From NCBI GenBank assembly GCA_023265995.1, contig JAHFSA010000001.1:62001-126000 (forward strand): a stretch of DNA of 64,000 nt. The letters are read 5' to 3'. Numbering within the stretch: the first letter of the stretch is position 1; the number at the start of each line of letters is the position of its first letter. The notes under the pieces are model-generated. The model ran no database searches, was not told where the DNA came from, and worked only from the letters and a program-made list of their open reading frames with translations. Positions 34,415 through 42,942 of the stretch are shown here, piece by piece. This DNA is from Perlucidibaca sp. Its GTDB lineage: Bacteria; Pseudomonadota; Gammaproteobacteria; Pseudomonadales; Moraxellaceae. Made by a program: the position numbers and the translations under genes.

Positions 34415-35320
34415 TCACGGATAGAGCAGTTCGCCCACGCCCATCTTGATGACATGGCCGCCAATGCGGCAACGCACTTCCCTGCCCGGACGCTTGTCGA
34501 ACTCGGCGTGCAGGATGCTCTTGCGCGACGTCAGGCTGCCGCGATCAATGGAAAAGATGTGCGTGCCCGGTGTCGTGTCCGGCTGTTCGGCGAGGTAGGC
34601 AATGAACTCCGGCATGATGCTGCCGATGGGCGGAATAACATCCCGGCCCAGATCGAGATTGAGCAGGCGGCCGTGGAACTGCGTCTGCCCGGTGATGCTG
34701 CCGGGAGCGAACAGGAACAGCTGCGGGGTGTAGACATGGCCGGCCAGATCGGCCCAGCGCTCGGCATTGAGGCTGGCGGCCAGCACATGCTCGGGGCGGG
34801 TGAACGGAATGATCAGCACCGGGTGATCGACACTGACCACCATGGGCTTGTACTTGCTGAACGAGATATGACGCTCCTCGGTGTTCAGCATGGCCGCCAG
34901 CTGCGTAATTTCCGGCGTGTAGCGATCGATCGTCGGCGTCAGCGTGCGCGAGAACTGGATGGCACCGGGACCATCGTCAGCCTTGTCGATGAAACTGTCG
35001 ATGACCTGCTTCTGCTGCGTGAATGACAAGGTGCTGTACTTGCCCTTATCCGTCACCAGGCCTTTCTCATAGGCCATGTAGGAAGCGGCGAGAATGGTGT
35101 GCGCGCCAAACAGGCAGCGCCCCTTGCTGTTGTAGACGCTGGCAGTCTCGCCCTGGGATGTGGGATCGATGAACACCGTCTCGGTTTGCAGGAACTCGCT
35201 GGCCAGAGCCTGCTTGTGCTCATCGGACAGCGTGTGGCCATTGAGCCATACCACCGGAACCTGCACGCCCTGGAAAGGCGAATCGGCAAAGACATCCAGC
35301 AGGGAGTACGCAAGCGCCAT
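34415..35320 (-). CDS. PhzF family isomerase/epimerase
   Basis: A 301-residue PhzF-type protein. The N-terminus MALAYSLLDVFADSPFQGVQ and the active-site stretch LQTETVFIDP, with its Glu, are seen. The second half has the duplicated domain (KYKPMVVSVDHPVLIIPFTR). Members isomerise or epimerise small acids such as trans-2,3-dihydro-3-hydroxyanthranilate. No phenazine genes are nearby, so the role is probably generic. Confidence 0.85.
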   Translation of the reverse strand: MALAYSLLDVFADSPFQGVQVPVVWLNGHTLSDEHKQALASEFLQTETVFIDPTSQGETASVYNSKGRCLFGAHTILAASYMAYEKGLVTDKGKYSTLSFTQQKQVIDSFIDKADDGPGAIQFSRTLTPTIDRYTPEITQLAAMLNTEERHISFSKYKPMVVSVDHPVLIIPFTRPEHVLAASLNAERWADLAGHVYTPQLFLFAPGSITGQTQFHGRLLNLDLGRDVIPPIGSIMPEFIAYLAEQPDTTPGTHIFSIDRGSLTSRKSILHAEFDKRPGREVRCRIGGHVIKMGVGELLYP

Positions 35321-35463
35321 GATTTACATCCTGAGTTATTGCTGTTGTTCGGACCCTGACTGAATGTAGCAGCCCTGTTCGCGGCAAGGAATGCATTCCA
35401 CCGGCCAGTTGATGTCTGGTCGTCTGATCAGGCGCCTGGAGGCTTTCCCTGCATGCCATATCA

Positions 35464-35478
35464 GTTCCTATATGGAAC
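35464..35478. promoter_or_regulatory. GTTCC-N5-GGAAC dyad, copy 1
   Basis: GTTCCTATATGGAAC sits upstream of the SRPBCC gene. An almost identical element, including the flanks AG-TTCC and GGAAC-CA, is found at 39342-39356 inside the PaaI promoter. See findings. Confidence 0.55.
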
Positions 35479-35528
35479 CAGTCATGCTAAATACGACGCC
35501 AGCACATGTTTCCACCGGAACCCAGGAC

Positions 35529-35984
35529 ATGATCAGAACCGCTCGCGCCACGCTATTCATCGCCGCCCCGCCCGAACTCGTCTTCGATGTTTTCACGCAC
35601 CATGAGACCTATCGCGAGTTGAGCATCGTGCGCGGCACCACACTGATCGCACCTGGCAGCCCCGAGGCGGCAAACGGCACCGGCGCCATCCGCGAACTCG
35701 ATCTCGGCATGGCCCGCATGCGTGAACTGGTCACCGACATGCAGAGACCCTCGTACTGGGATTACCGCTTCATCGCATGGCCGCTGCCGCATAGCCATCA
35801 GGGCGGGCGCATGAGTTTCGAGGCCGAGGCCGGCGGTACGCGCCTGACCTGGGTGTCCACCGTGGAGGCCGACGGCCCGCTGGGCCTCACCGTGCCGCTG
35901 CTGGCATGGAGCAGCAGCGCCGGACTGTGGCTGCTGGCCTGGCAGATGCGGCGCATAGTCATGCGCCGCCTGCGCGAGCGCTGA
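35529..35984 (+). CDS. SRPBCC family protein
   Basis: A 151-residue START/SRPBCC-fold protein from the ATG at 35529 (MIRTARATLFIAAPPELVFD). This start puts the domain at the N-terminus. An earlier ATG at 35484 is possible (166 residues). The C-terminus has a hydrophobic stretch (LTVPLLAWSSSAGLWLLAWQ) and a basic tail, so it may bind the membrane. It probably binds a hydrophobic ligand. A shared operator lies upstream. Confidence 0.7.
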   Translation: MIRTARATLFIAAPPELVFDVFTHHETYRELSIVRGTTLIAPGSPEAANGTGAIRELDLGMARMRELVTDMQRPSYWDYRFIAWPLPHSHQGGRMSFEAEAGGTRLTWVSTVEADGPLGLTVPLLAWSSSAGLWLLAWQMRRIVMRRLRER

Positions 35985-35994
35985 ACCGGGAGGC

Positions 35995-36867
35995 TCAGGC
36001 CACCAGCTTCTCCTGCTCCGCCAGGAAGGCGTCGATCTGCAGCAGATACTCGCGGTTGTCGTGATCCCAGGGATGGAAGCTCGGGCGGTAGTAGTCGATG
36101 TAGTCGCGCAGCTGAATGCGCAACAGACCGACATCGCCCAGGATGAAGGTGTAGAACTTGCGCCAGGCCTTGACGTCGGTGAGCTTGCCCTCGGTGCGCA
36201 GCACCTCCAGGAAAGCCGGGATGACCAGGGCCCAGAAGATCACCGTGGCCGCCGTCATGCCGAAGGCGCGGATGGCGTAGGCTCCGGGACCACAGCCCAT
36301 GACCGCGGTCCAGGTATCGAAAGCCACCGCCTTGTGCTCGGTCTCCTCCAGCGCATGCCACTTCCACAGCGCGCTGTAATGCGGCTCGACATCCGTGGTC
36401 AGGCGCGGCTCGCGCAGCACGCTGTCGGCCAGCAACGCGGTGAAGTGCTCGAGCGCGATGGTGGCGCTCAGGCCGAAAGGCTTGGGCAGGTATTTGGTGA
36501 CGCCATCGAGGATGCCCTTGACCATACGCTCGAACTTCGGCGCGACCGGTGCGACCGCGAACAGCGCGTTGTTGTACTCCTCGTGCTCGCGGCCGTGCAT
36601 GGCCTCCTGGCCGATGAAGGCGGTGATGGCCTGCTTCAGCTCGGGGTCGGTGATCTGGTCACGGTAGGCGCGCACGCTGTCGATGAAGAAACGCTCGCCG
36701 ATCGGCAGCACGATGGAAAAGGTGTTGAGGAAGGCGGTGAAGATGGGACCGCCGGCATAATGCCAGTCGCTGATCCTGTCAGCCGGCAGATTGAATTTCA
36801 GGTCGCGACGGATCGGCAGGATGGCCGGCAGGCCTCCGAACAATGCAGCAGTCTTTGCAGAACTCAT
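35995..36867 (-). CDS. PF10118 metal-dependent hydrolase family protein (paralogue)
   Basis: A 290-residue protein from the ATG at 36867 (MSSAKTAALFGG). The metal-binding motifs FIGQEAMHGREHEE, ALEHFTALL and WHALEETEHKAVAFD match those of the paralogue at 21450. It ends 10 bases from the convergent SRPBCC gene. Its regulator is not adjacent; an inverted repeat lies upstream at 36924-36974. The reaction is unknown. Confidence 0.82.
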   Translation of the reverse strand: MSSAKTAALFGGLPAILPIRRDLKFNLPADRISDWHYAGGPIFTAFLNTFSIVLPIGERFFIDSVRAYRDQITDPELKQAITAFIGQEAMHGREHEEYNNALFAVAPVAPKFERMVKGILDGVTKYLPKPFGLSATIALEHFTALLADSVLREPRLTTDVEPHYSALWKWHALEETEHKAVAFDTWTAVMGCGPGAYAIRAFGMTAATVIFWALVIPAFLEVLRTEGKLTDVKAWRKFYTFILGDVGLLRIQLRDYIDYYRPSFHPWDHDNREYLLQIDAFLAEQEKLVA

Positions 36868-36923
36868 GTGAATCAACCCTGTGTGAAGATGGAGAAATTT
36901 AATAACCTGGCGGACTGAGCCAG

Positions 36924-36974
36924 TGACCAATGAGTCAGTCACAGTTCCTGTTCATTTTCAACCGCCATTGGTCA
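36924..36974. repeat. 9-bp inverted repeat TGACCAATG/CATTGGTCA
   Basis: Perfect 9-bp arms separated by 33 bases lie in the region between the PF10118 hydrolase start and the DUF2939 stop. They may be operator half-sites for the hydrolase promoter. Confidence 0.4.
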
Positions 36975-37000
36975 TTAAATATCCATCTTCACTCATCGCC

Positions 37001-37567
37001 TTACAGGGGCAGCACGATATTGGTCAGGCGCCAGCTCAGGCCATCGCGCGTCAGCACGAAGTCCAGCGGCCTGCCCTTCCTGTCCGTGACACGCGCGACA
37101 AACCTGCTCGTGCTCCTGAAGTGATAGGAGGCATCCGCCAGGAGCTCCTTCTGCTCGGTGGGCTGATCCCCGGTCTCGCTCTTCTGCGCGCCGCCAGTCT
37201 CACCGTCCTGCTCGCCACCTTTGGCCGGCCGCACGGGCACTTTCTCGCCGGCCATGAGGCGCGCCAGACTCGCCGGCGTCACCAGCGAATCGACCATGAC
37301 ATCGACCAGCTTGTCGGCCAGCATCATGCCGAACATGGCGAAGGCATCATTCGACTTCGACGACGCCATCTCGCCCATCAGCTGCCCATTGAGCTGCTCC
37401 TTGAGATTGCCGCGCAGAACAGGGAAGTCGACATGTTCAGCCAGGGCCTCCTGGTCGCGCTCCTTGATGGCGCCCTTGATCTGGTAGACCGCGAGGAACG
37501 GCCCGGCCATGACGTAGCCGATCAGCAGGACGAGAACACCCGCAGCAACCCAAATGCCCTTCTTCAC
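37001..37567 (-). CDS. DUF2939-type exported or membrane-anchored protein
   Basis: A 188-residue protein with a GTG start at 37567, preceded by GGGAG. The N-terminus KKGIWVAAGVLVLLIGYVMA is a membrane anchor. The following YQIKGAIKERDQEALAEHVDFPVLRGNLKEQL is characteristic of DUF2939. A charged low-complexity insert (around 110-140) precedes a C-terminal domain. Function unknown; probably periplasmic. Confidence 0.72.
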   Translation of the reverse strand: MKKGIWVAAGVLVLLIGYVMAGPFLAVYQIKGAIKERDQEALAEHVDFPVLRGNLKEQLNGQLMGEMASSKSNDAFAMFGMMLADKLVDVMVDSLVTPASLARLMAGEKVPVRPAKGGEQDGETGGAQKSETGDQPTEQKELLADASYHFRSTSRFVARVTDRKGRPLDFVLTRDGLSWRLTNIVLPL

Positions 37568-37699
37568 AGGCCGCTCCCTGTCATCGTGATGGACCGAGCA
37601 TGCCATGCTTTGGTATGGAGACATATTGCCGCCCAGAGGCTGTTCGCCTCTCCCGATGGAAGCGTTAAGCTCATTCTTCCTCGACAGCAAGGACACGCC

Positions 37700-38131
37700 A
37701 TGAAAACCAGTGCACGCAACCAGCTGCAAGGCACCGTGATCGCCATTCATCGTGGCGCCGTCAATGACGAGATCGAGCTGGAGCTGCTCGGCGGCACCCG
37801 CATCGTCTCCATCATCACGCATCGCAGCACCGAGGCCATGGGGCTGACCATGGGCTCGACAGCCATCGCCCTGATCAAGGCACCCTGGGTCATCCTCGCC
37901 ACGGACCTGAGCGATGTCGTGCTGTCCACGCGCAATGTCCTCACCGGCACGGTGTCTGTCCTGCAGCCGGGCGTGATCACCAGCGAGGTGCATCTGACCC
38001 TGAGCAAGGGCGGCACCATCGTCGCCATCGTGACCAATGACAGCGTTGCGGAGCTGGACCTGAAGGTCGGGCGGGAAGCCGCCGCCCTGTTCAAGGCATC
38101 ACACGTCATTCTGGGTGTGCGCCGGACGTAA
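37700..38131 (+). CDS. Tandem TOBE molybdenum-binding protein (molbindin)
   Basis: A 143-residue protein with two Mop/TOBE domains (residues 5-70, ARNQLQGTVIAIHRGAVNDE; and 75-140, NVLTGTVSVLQPGVITSEVH). This is the layout of ModG-type molbindins that hold molybdate or tungstate in the cytoplasm. The track ORF begins upstream in a different gene context; the ATG at 37700 follows AAGGA. No mod transport genes are near. Confidence 0.85.
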   Translation: MKTSARNQLQGTVIAIHRGAVNDEIELELLGGTRIVSIITHRSTEAMGLTMGSTAIALIKAPWVILATDLSDVVLSTRNVLTGTVSVLQPGVITSEVHLTLSKGGTIVAIVTNDSVAELDLKVGREAAALFKASHVILGVRRT

Positions 38132-38133
38132 CG

Positions 38134-38844
38134 TCAGGGAGCCTTGACCCTGTCGAGCCAGGCGGCCAGATACGGACGACGTTGCAGCTCGGGGCGCAGG
38201 CGACTGCTCGTGCGCTGTATTTCCAGCAACTGGCTGCCGACAGCGATGTCGGCGATTGTCTTCGCCGTGCCCACCAGCCAGACCGAGTGACTCAGCACTG
38301 TCTCGATGCGGTCCAGATGACGCAGGAGTTCGGCCCCCACATCCTCCGGCTGCATGCGCCCCAGCCCCTGGCTGTTCAGCTGGAGTCGCAGCCCGAGCCT
38401 GAGAGCGAGCTTTATCGGCAGCCGCTCGACAGCCGGCCGGCCGGCGCAACTCATGCGCACGGCCTCGTCCAGCGCCTCGGGGTCGTTGACACGGAAATAG
38501 ACCTCGAACCAGTACAGCAGTTCGTCTGCCCAGTCCTCCCACAGCTCAACCTGCGCACGCTGCTGCGCGTCAGCCGGATACAGCGATGGGTACGGGTGAG
38601 GGAAATTCGCGTCCAGCCAGCGCGCAATACGAGTGCTGTCCTGAATGCTCTGCCCGTCGACATCCAGCACCGGCAACTTGCCCACCTTGCTGAGGCGACC
38701 GACCTTGGCACCGAGCAAGCCGTTGTAGTTGACCGTCTCGAAAGCCAGCCCCTTGTGCCGAAGCGCGCGTGCAACCTTCTGGCAGAAGGGAGAAATCTCC
38801 CACTGGTGCAGCACGATGCTGGCGGGCATCTGATTGAGCTCCAT
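38134..38844 (-). CDS. Glutathione S-transferase family protein
   Basis: A 236-residue protein. The N-terminal thioredoxin-like domain (IVLHQWEISPFCQKVARALR; GKLPVLDVDGQSIQDSTRIA) binds glutathione, with the SPFCQK motif of CLIC/omega-like groups. The rest is helical. The start could be MELNQM or MPASIV five codons on. It lies 15 bases after the PaaI thioesterase on the same strand, and ends 2 bases from the convergent molbindin. Confidence 0.83.
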   Translation of the reverse strand: MELNQMPASIVLHQWEISPFCQKVARALRHKGLAFETVNYNGLLGAKVGRLSKVGKLPVLDVDGQSIQDSTRIARWLDANFPHPYPSLYPADAQQRAQVELWEDWADELLYWFEVYFRVNDPEALDEAVRMSCAGRPAVERLPIKLALRLGLRLQLNSQGLGRMQPEDVGAELLRHLDRIETVLSHSVWLVGTAKTIADIAVGSQLLEIQRTSSRLRPELQRRPYLAAWLDRVKAP

Positions 38845-38859
38845 GACGACGGCCCGCCC

Positions 38860-39300
38860 TTACACCGAAGGACGGCTGATCAGGCACGTTGTCGTGCCAT
38901 GGGCCAGCAACTTGCCATCCTGCCTGCGGATCGTGCCTTCGGCGACCGCCATGCGTTTGGAGACATGGACAACGCGAGCCTCGGCGTACACCTCTTCATT
39001 CATGGGCATGGGTGCCAGCATTTTCACCGCGAGATCGACGGTACCGTAACCGGCGCCCGGCTCCAGCTCCGTGAAGATGGCGTTGCCCAGCACGGAGTCG
39101 AGCACCGTGGCGAAGAAGCCGCCATGCACACCACCAGCCGGATTGAGATGACGCTTGTCGGCCCTGGCCGTGAACTTCACGAAGCCCTTGCCCAGCTCGG
39201 CGATCTGCATGGGCATGATCTCCGCGATCGAAGGCGCCGGGATCTTGCCGGCCGCGATGGCCTGGAGAATTTCCAGCCCGGTCATTTCGGATGGTTTCAT
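38860..39300 (-). CDS. PaaI family acyl-CoA thioesterase
   Basis: A 146-residue hotdog-fold thioesterase. The segment HLNPAGGVHGGFFATVLDSV has the GGVHGG and Asp of the PaaI/4HBT family. It hydrolyses acyl-CoA or aryl-CoA thioesters. The promoter upstream (TTTACA, 18 bases, TAATAT) has a GTTCC-N5-GGAAC operator in its spacer, and the GST gene follows. Confidence 0.86.
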   Translation of the reverse strand: MKPSEMTGLEILQAIAAGKIPAPSIAEIMPMQIAELGKGFVKFTARADKRHLNPAGGVHGGFFATVLDSVLGNAIFTELEPGAGYGTVDLAVKMLAPMPMNEEVYAEARVVHVSKRMAVAEGTIRRQDGKLLAHGTTTCLISRPSV

Positions 39301-39334
39301 GAGGAGTCCTGCAGGTTGTTGTCAGCGATGGGCA

Positions 39335-39364
39335 ATATTAAGTTCCAAAATGGAACCATGTAAA
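39335..39364 (-). promoter_or_regulatory. Promoter of the PaaI-GST pair with GTTCC-N5-GGAAC operator (copy 2)
   Basis: On the minus strand, -35 TTTACA, an 18-bp spacer, and -10 TAATAT. The spacer is exactly TGGTTCCATTTTGGAACT, a dyad at 39342-39356. A repressor bound there would lie between the promoter elements. The same dyad occurs at 35464-35478. Confidence 0.68.
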
Positions 39365-39407
39365 GCGCAGTGGACAGTCACTACCGCTCTCCCGTGGCGA
39401 CTGACGC

Positions 39408-39908
39408 CTACATCCGGGTGCCGAAGACCTGGGTCCAGTAGAGCGCGGGCTCGTCATTGGATCGAGCCACGGCCACTCCCGTTTCGCGCAGGGAGCAATC
39501 GACGATATTGGCCCGGTGGTGAGGGCTGCTCATCCAGCGGCTCACGACTTCTTCGGCATCCATCTGGCCGGCGGCGATGTTCTCGGCCACAGCCAGGTAG
39601 GCATACCCGACATCCTCGAGCCGGGCCGCGAGCTGCTTGCCGTCGTGGCTTTCGTGGCGCAGCTCATGATAGCGCGCCATGTCATCGCTCTGCCGGCGGG
39701 CCACCAGGGTCAGCGTGCTGTCGGGACGCATCGGCAGGCAGCCGACCTGCTGGCGTTTGGCGTTGATCAGGACGAGAACCTGATTGGCGAGGATCAGCAT
39801 TTCCCGGTCGACGAATACCGTTGCCGATGTGTTCGGATAGGGGTCGGCTGCGTGACTTTGTCCGCCTGCCAGCAGCAGCACGCACAGCAGCATGGTCAGG
39901 TGTTTCAT
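39408..39908 (-). CDS. Secreted CAP/SCP domain protein
   Basis: A 166-residue protein from the ATG at 39908 with a signal peptide (HLTMLLCVLLLAGGQSHA). The CAP domain shows HESHDGKQLAARL, VAENIAAGQ and SRWMSSPHHRANIVD. CAP proteins are secreted and bind lipids or act on the cell envelope; bacterial roles are poorly known. It stands between the PaaI promoter and the non-coding stretch at the island edge. Confidence 0.85.
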   Translation of the reverse strand: MKHLTMLLCVLLLAGGQSHAADPYPNTSATVFVDREMLILANQVLVLINAKRQQVGCLPMRPDSTLTLVARRQSDDMARYHELRHESHDGKQLAARLEDVGYAYLAVAENIAAGQMDAEEVVSRWMSSPHHRANIVDCSLRETGVAVARSNDEPALYWTQVFGTRM

Positions 39909-39959
39909 GAGTGGTCTCGGACGGCGCGAAGCCCTAACCCTTGGTGGTGCAGACATGGA

Positions 39960-40297
39960 GCAGCTGCGCCCCCCCTGGCATCACGCAGATTCTCGAGGAT
40001 CGCGATCAGCACTTCAAGATTGTGACGCGTCCAGTGCAGCTGGGCACTGCTGGCGCGACTCAGCCACCCGGCATCGTTGCGTTTGCACGGGGTTCTATGC
40101 GTGCATTCGGAGGTGACACCAGACCCGGAAGGTCGGGATGGATCTCCCTAAGTACTGACGACCACCGTGACTCCGGGAGGCTACCGGCTCTCAACATGAG
40201 CCTGATCAGCGGGGGAGACACATCACCCAGCTGGCTCTTTGCAAGATCTGCATTAGCCTCCCTTGAGTTCCTCATCAGCTGATGGCAACCACATAAA
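39960..40297. other. Non-coding stretch, no gene recognised
   Basis: No frame here has a recognised domain or a supported start, and the track ORFs look like chance. It marks the change from the GC-rich left part to the apparently lower-GC right part. Confidence 0.5.
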
Positions 40298-40315
40298 TAT
40301 TACAACCATCATATT
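40298..40315. promoter_or_regulatory. Possible operator (TATTACAACCATCATATT)
   Basis: This matches the dyad at 42791 (TATGATAACCATCATATA) at 15 of 18 positions. It lies beyond the 3' end of the TetR gene at 40359, where no promoter for a known gene is obvious. Confidence 0.35.
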
Positions 40316-40358
40316 AATGGATGAAAAAATGGCACCCCCGTCGCAGATGCCATTACGA

Positions 40359-40955
40359 TTACTCTGGAGCCAAGTGCTTAACCGCTGCCTTGAGCAACCC
40401 ATCAGAAAGACTGGCGTCATCGACAGCACGCGACAAAATCAAAGCTCCCACCATAGTGGACAGCGTCGCAAGCGCCTCCTCATGCGCAGCGGGCGTCCCC
40501 CAACCCTGCGACTGACGGGCAACCACATCAATCATCTCCTTGATGCGGCGCGTAGCAGCACGTCGGACTTCAGGTGCCTGGCGAGGCATTTCCGAACCCA
40601 AAGCTGCCACAGGACAGCCAACCTCGACGCCTATCCGATGTGCCTCGGAGAGATACGCACTCACTAGTGCATGCAACTCCTGTCCCGGAGGAGCGGCATT
40701 GGCAATCCCGGCCGCCAACGAAACTGCTTCGGCTCCAGCATGATCTGCCGCCTCGGCAAGCAATGCCTCGCGGGATGCAAAATGGGCGTAAAAGCCGCCA
40801 TGTGTCAGGCCCGCCGACTTCATGAGGTCCGCGATACCCGTCCCGTCGTATCCGCCTCGACGAATAGCTCGCGATGTCACCTCGACGATCCGATCGTGCG
40901 AGGCCTGCTTGCGATTAGTGCCGCTTGAGCCTGATGTCTTCATGACGGTCATCAT
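40359..40955 (-). CDS. TetR family regulator
   Basis: A 198-residue TetR-type repressor, with N-terminal helix-turn-helix (TSRAIRRGGYDGTGIADLMK, then THGGFYAHFASREALLAEAA) typical of the NemR/AcuR-like group. Two start choices (40955 and 40943) exist. A dyad ATGAC-G-GTCAT covers the start region. It likely regulates itself and the neighbouring YceI and alcohol-dehydrogenase-like genes. Confidence 0.85.
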   Translation of the reverse strand: MMTVMKTSGSSGTNRKQASHDRIVEVTSRAIRRGGYDGTGIADLMKSAGLTHGGFYAHFASREALLAEAADHAGAEAVSLAAGIANAAPPGQELHALVSAYLSEAHRIGVEVGCPVAALGSEMPRQAPEVRRAATRRIKEMIDVVARQSQGWGTPAAHEEALATLSTMVGALILSRAVDDASLSDGLLKAAVKHLAPE

Positions 40956-41049
40956 ATACGCTTTTATATTGGACGCAATATGGTCTCACCCAGCCCACGC
41001 TGGTCAGGGTGCATCAAGAAACTGCCGCTCAACCGGCGTCACCACCACA

Positions 41050-41679
41050 TCAAGGCTTCGACCCACCCTGCACCTTCAGGTATGCCACAGTCTCGATGGC
41101 CTGGACCTTGATATTCACTTTGAGCTCATCACTGACAATGGGCGCGTACTTACCCATCCCGAAGTCTGAACGCTTGAAACTGGTATTCGCCTCGAAACCC
41201 ACGGCTTGGGCACCCTCATAGGGCGGAGATGGCGGGCGCATGTCTAGCTTGGTCGCCAAGGTGACAGGCCTCGTGATGCCGTTAACGGTCAGATCACCAA
41301 CCACAGTGAACGTACCTCGGCGAACATCACCATCGGTAATCGCCCTGCTCTTGAATGTCAGCTCCGGGAACTGCTGACTTTTGAAAAACTCACCGGAATT
41401 GACCAACAAGTTGTTGAGCGTGGAAAAGGACGTATCCAGTGACTTCACCTTCATGACGACCTCGGCCCGGGAAAGCTCTGGATGATCCTGATTACCCCAG
41501 ATAGCCCCCGAGACAGCCTTGAAGACGCCACCCGATGTGGTAATGCCCCCATCGCGCCACGTGAAGCGAACCTGGGTATTGGCCGGATCTATGGTGTAGA
41601 CCACGACCCGGTCAGCGTGAGCCGACATGGCTGCCAGCACCAGGGCAGCAGCCGTCAACAGCTTCGAAATCACATTCAT
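41050..41679 (-). CDS. YceI family periplasmic protein
   Basis: A 209-residue protein from the ATG at 41679 with a signal peptide (SKLLTAAALVLAAMSAHA). The lipocalin-like YceI domain follows (TIDPANTQVRFTWRDGGITT; GDLTVNGITRPVTL). YceI proteins bind isoprenoid chains such as octaprenyl pyrophosphate. It lies 8 bases after the dehydrogenase gene and probably shares its transcript. Confidence 0.87.
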   Translation of the reverse strand: MNVISKLLTAAALVLAAMSAHADRVVVYTIDPANTQVRFTWRDGGITTSGGVFKAVSGAIWGNQDHPELSRAEVVMKVKSLDTSFSTLNNLLVNSGEFFKSQQFPELTFKSRAITDGDVRRGTFTVVGDLTVNGITRPVTLATKLDMRPPSPPYEGAQAVGFEANTSFKRSDFGMGKYAPIVSDELKVNIKVQAIETVAYLKVQGGSKP

Positions 41680-41687
41680 GCAACCTC

Positions 41688-42689
41688 TCACCGCATCTTG
41701 ATGACGACCTTACCTTTCGCACGCCCTGACTCCGCGTAATCCAAAGCATCCTTGGTCGCTGCAAACGGCACGACCCTATCAATGGTCGGCTTGATGATGC
41801 CGGCATCGATGAGCGACGTAATTTGGCTGAGCTGATCCCCACTGGCGCGCATGAACAGGAACGAATAACTGGCATCACGTCGCTTCGCTGCACGCCTGAC
41901 ACCGTAGCTCAATATGCTGAATACAAACTTGAGGAACCACGGCGCGCCGGATGCATCCGCGAAATCGGGGTCAGGCGGCCCTGCGATCCCGATGACCTTG
42001 CCACCAGGCTTGAGCACTTGCAGAGACTTCTTGAGCGTCTCCCCACCTTGCGTATCCAGCACCACGTCAAAGTCTTTCAGGACAGCGGCAAAATCGTCCT
42101 TCTTGTAGTCGACGACGATATCTGCACCAAGACGCTTGAGCATATCGGTGTTCGACGCACTCGCAGTGGTCGCAACGGTAGCGCCCAAATGCTTGGCCAG
42201 CTGAATGGCAAAAGTACCAACGCCACCAGAGCCGGCATGAATAAGGACTTTTTGCCCTTTCTTCAGCTTGCCCTTCTCAACCAGTGCCTGCCAGGCGGTC
42301 AAACCCACCAGAGGAATAGAGGCCGCCTCCTCCATGGATAGGGCCTTGGGCTTGAGAGCCAGGTCATCCTCCTTGATGGCAATACGCTCGGCAAAGGTAC
42401 CGATACGATCCTGATGCGGTCGTGCATAGACCTCATCACCCGGCTTGAATCGTTTGACTCGCGGCCCGACACGCACAACAACCCCTGCGAAATCATTCCC
42501 CATGATCAGCGGCAGGCGATAAGGCAAAAGCAGCTTGAAGGCGCCGTCCCGGATTTTCAGGTCGAGCGGGTTGATGCTCGCCGCATGGATCTCGACCAGG
42601 ACATCGTCAGCCTGCAATGTTGGCTCTGGCATCTCTGCCAGGTGCACCACATCTGCTTTGCCATATTTTTCAATGATGAATGCTTTCAT
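41688..42689 (-). CDS. NADP-dependent MDR oxidoreductase (quinone oxidoreductase-like)
   Basis: A 333-residue zinc-free medium-chain dehydrogenase. The N-terminal GroES-like domain (MKAFIIEKYGKADVVHLAEM) and the nucleotide-binding loop HAGSGGVGTFAIQLAKHLGA are present. No zinc-binding Cys cluster is seen, as in the quinone oxidoreductase/enone-reductase group. The start is at 42689. It is followed by the yceI gene. A dyad about 100 bases upstream may bind the TetR protein at 40359. Confidence 0.87.
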   Translation of the reverse strand: MKAFIIEKYGKADVVHLAEMPEPTLQADDVLVEIHAASINPLDLKIRDGAFKLLLPYRLPLIMGNDFAGVVVRVGPRVKRFKPGDEVYARPHQDRIGTFAERIAIKEDDLALKPKALSMEEAASIPLVGLTAWQALVEKGKLKKGQKVLIHAGSGGVGTFAIQLAKHLGATVATTASASNTDMLKRLGADIVVDYKKDDFAAVLKDFDVVLDTQGGETLKKSLQVLKPGGKVIGIAGPPDPDFADASGAPWFLKFVFSILSYGVRRAAKRRDASYSFLFMRASGDQLSQITSLIDAGIIKPTIDRVVPFAATKDALDYAESGRAKGKVVIKMR

Positions 42690-42790
42690 TAAGTGATCTC
42701 TACTCGCTAACGACTTTGTGCTCATCTTGCCCAACCGACGCCGATGAAAACCTCCATCACCTGCGTTTGGGCGAAGCGCTTACCAAGAAA

Positions 42791-42806
42791 TATGATAACC
42801 ATCATA
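42791..42806. promoter_or_regulatory. Dyad TATGAT-AACC-ATCATA upstream of the MDR gene
   Basis: A 6-bp perfect dyad in an AT-rich stretch of the intergenic region between the MDR gene and the TetR gene at 42943. A close relative is at 40298-40315 and a weaker one at the start of the TetR gene at 40955. Confidence 0.45.
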
Positions 42807-42915
42807 TAAAATGTCAATCAGAAAAGCCGCCACTCATCCATAACGCACCATCAACCAAGATGAATCCATTGCCCGACCCTCGGTCTGCATGACCAACACT
42901 CACCTACTTCCATAA

Positions 42916-42928
42916 ATAACCAAGTTAT
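42916..42928 (+). promoter_or_regulatory. ATAACCAAGTTAT operator, copy 1 (TetR autoregulation)
   Basis: An exact copy of the 13-base dyad ATAAC-N3-GTTAT, 14 bases before the ATG of the TetR gene at 42943. The other four copies are at 48744, 48763, 50297 and 50317. The position would block the gene's own transcription. Confidence 0.75.
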
Positions 42929-42942
42929 GACACCATGCCTGC

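Noticed and set aside
39941-40282. Plus-strand ORF of 113 residues in the gene-free stretch
   Set aside because: No ribosome site, no recognised domain and atypical composition; not called as a gene.
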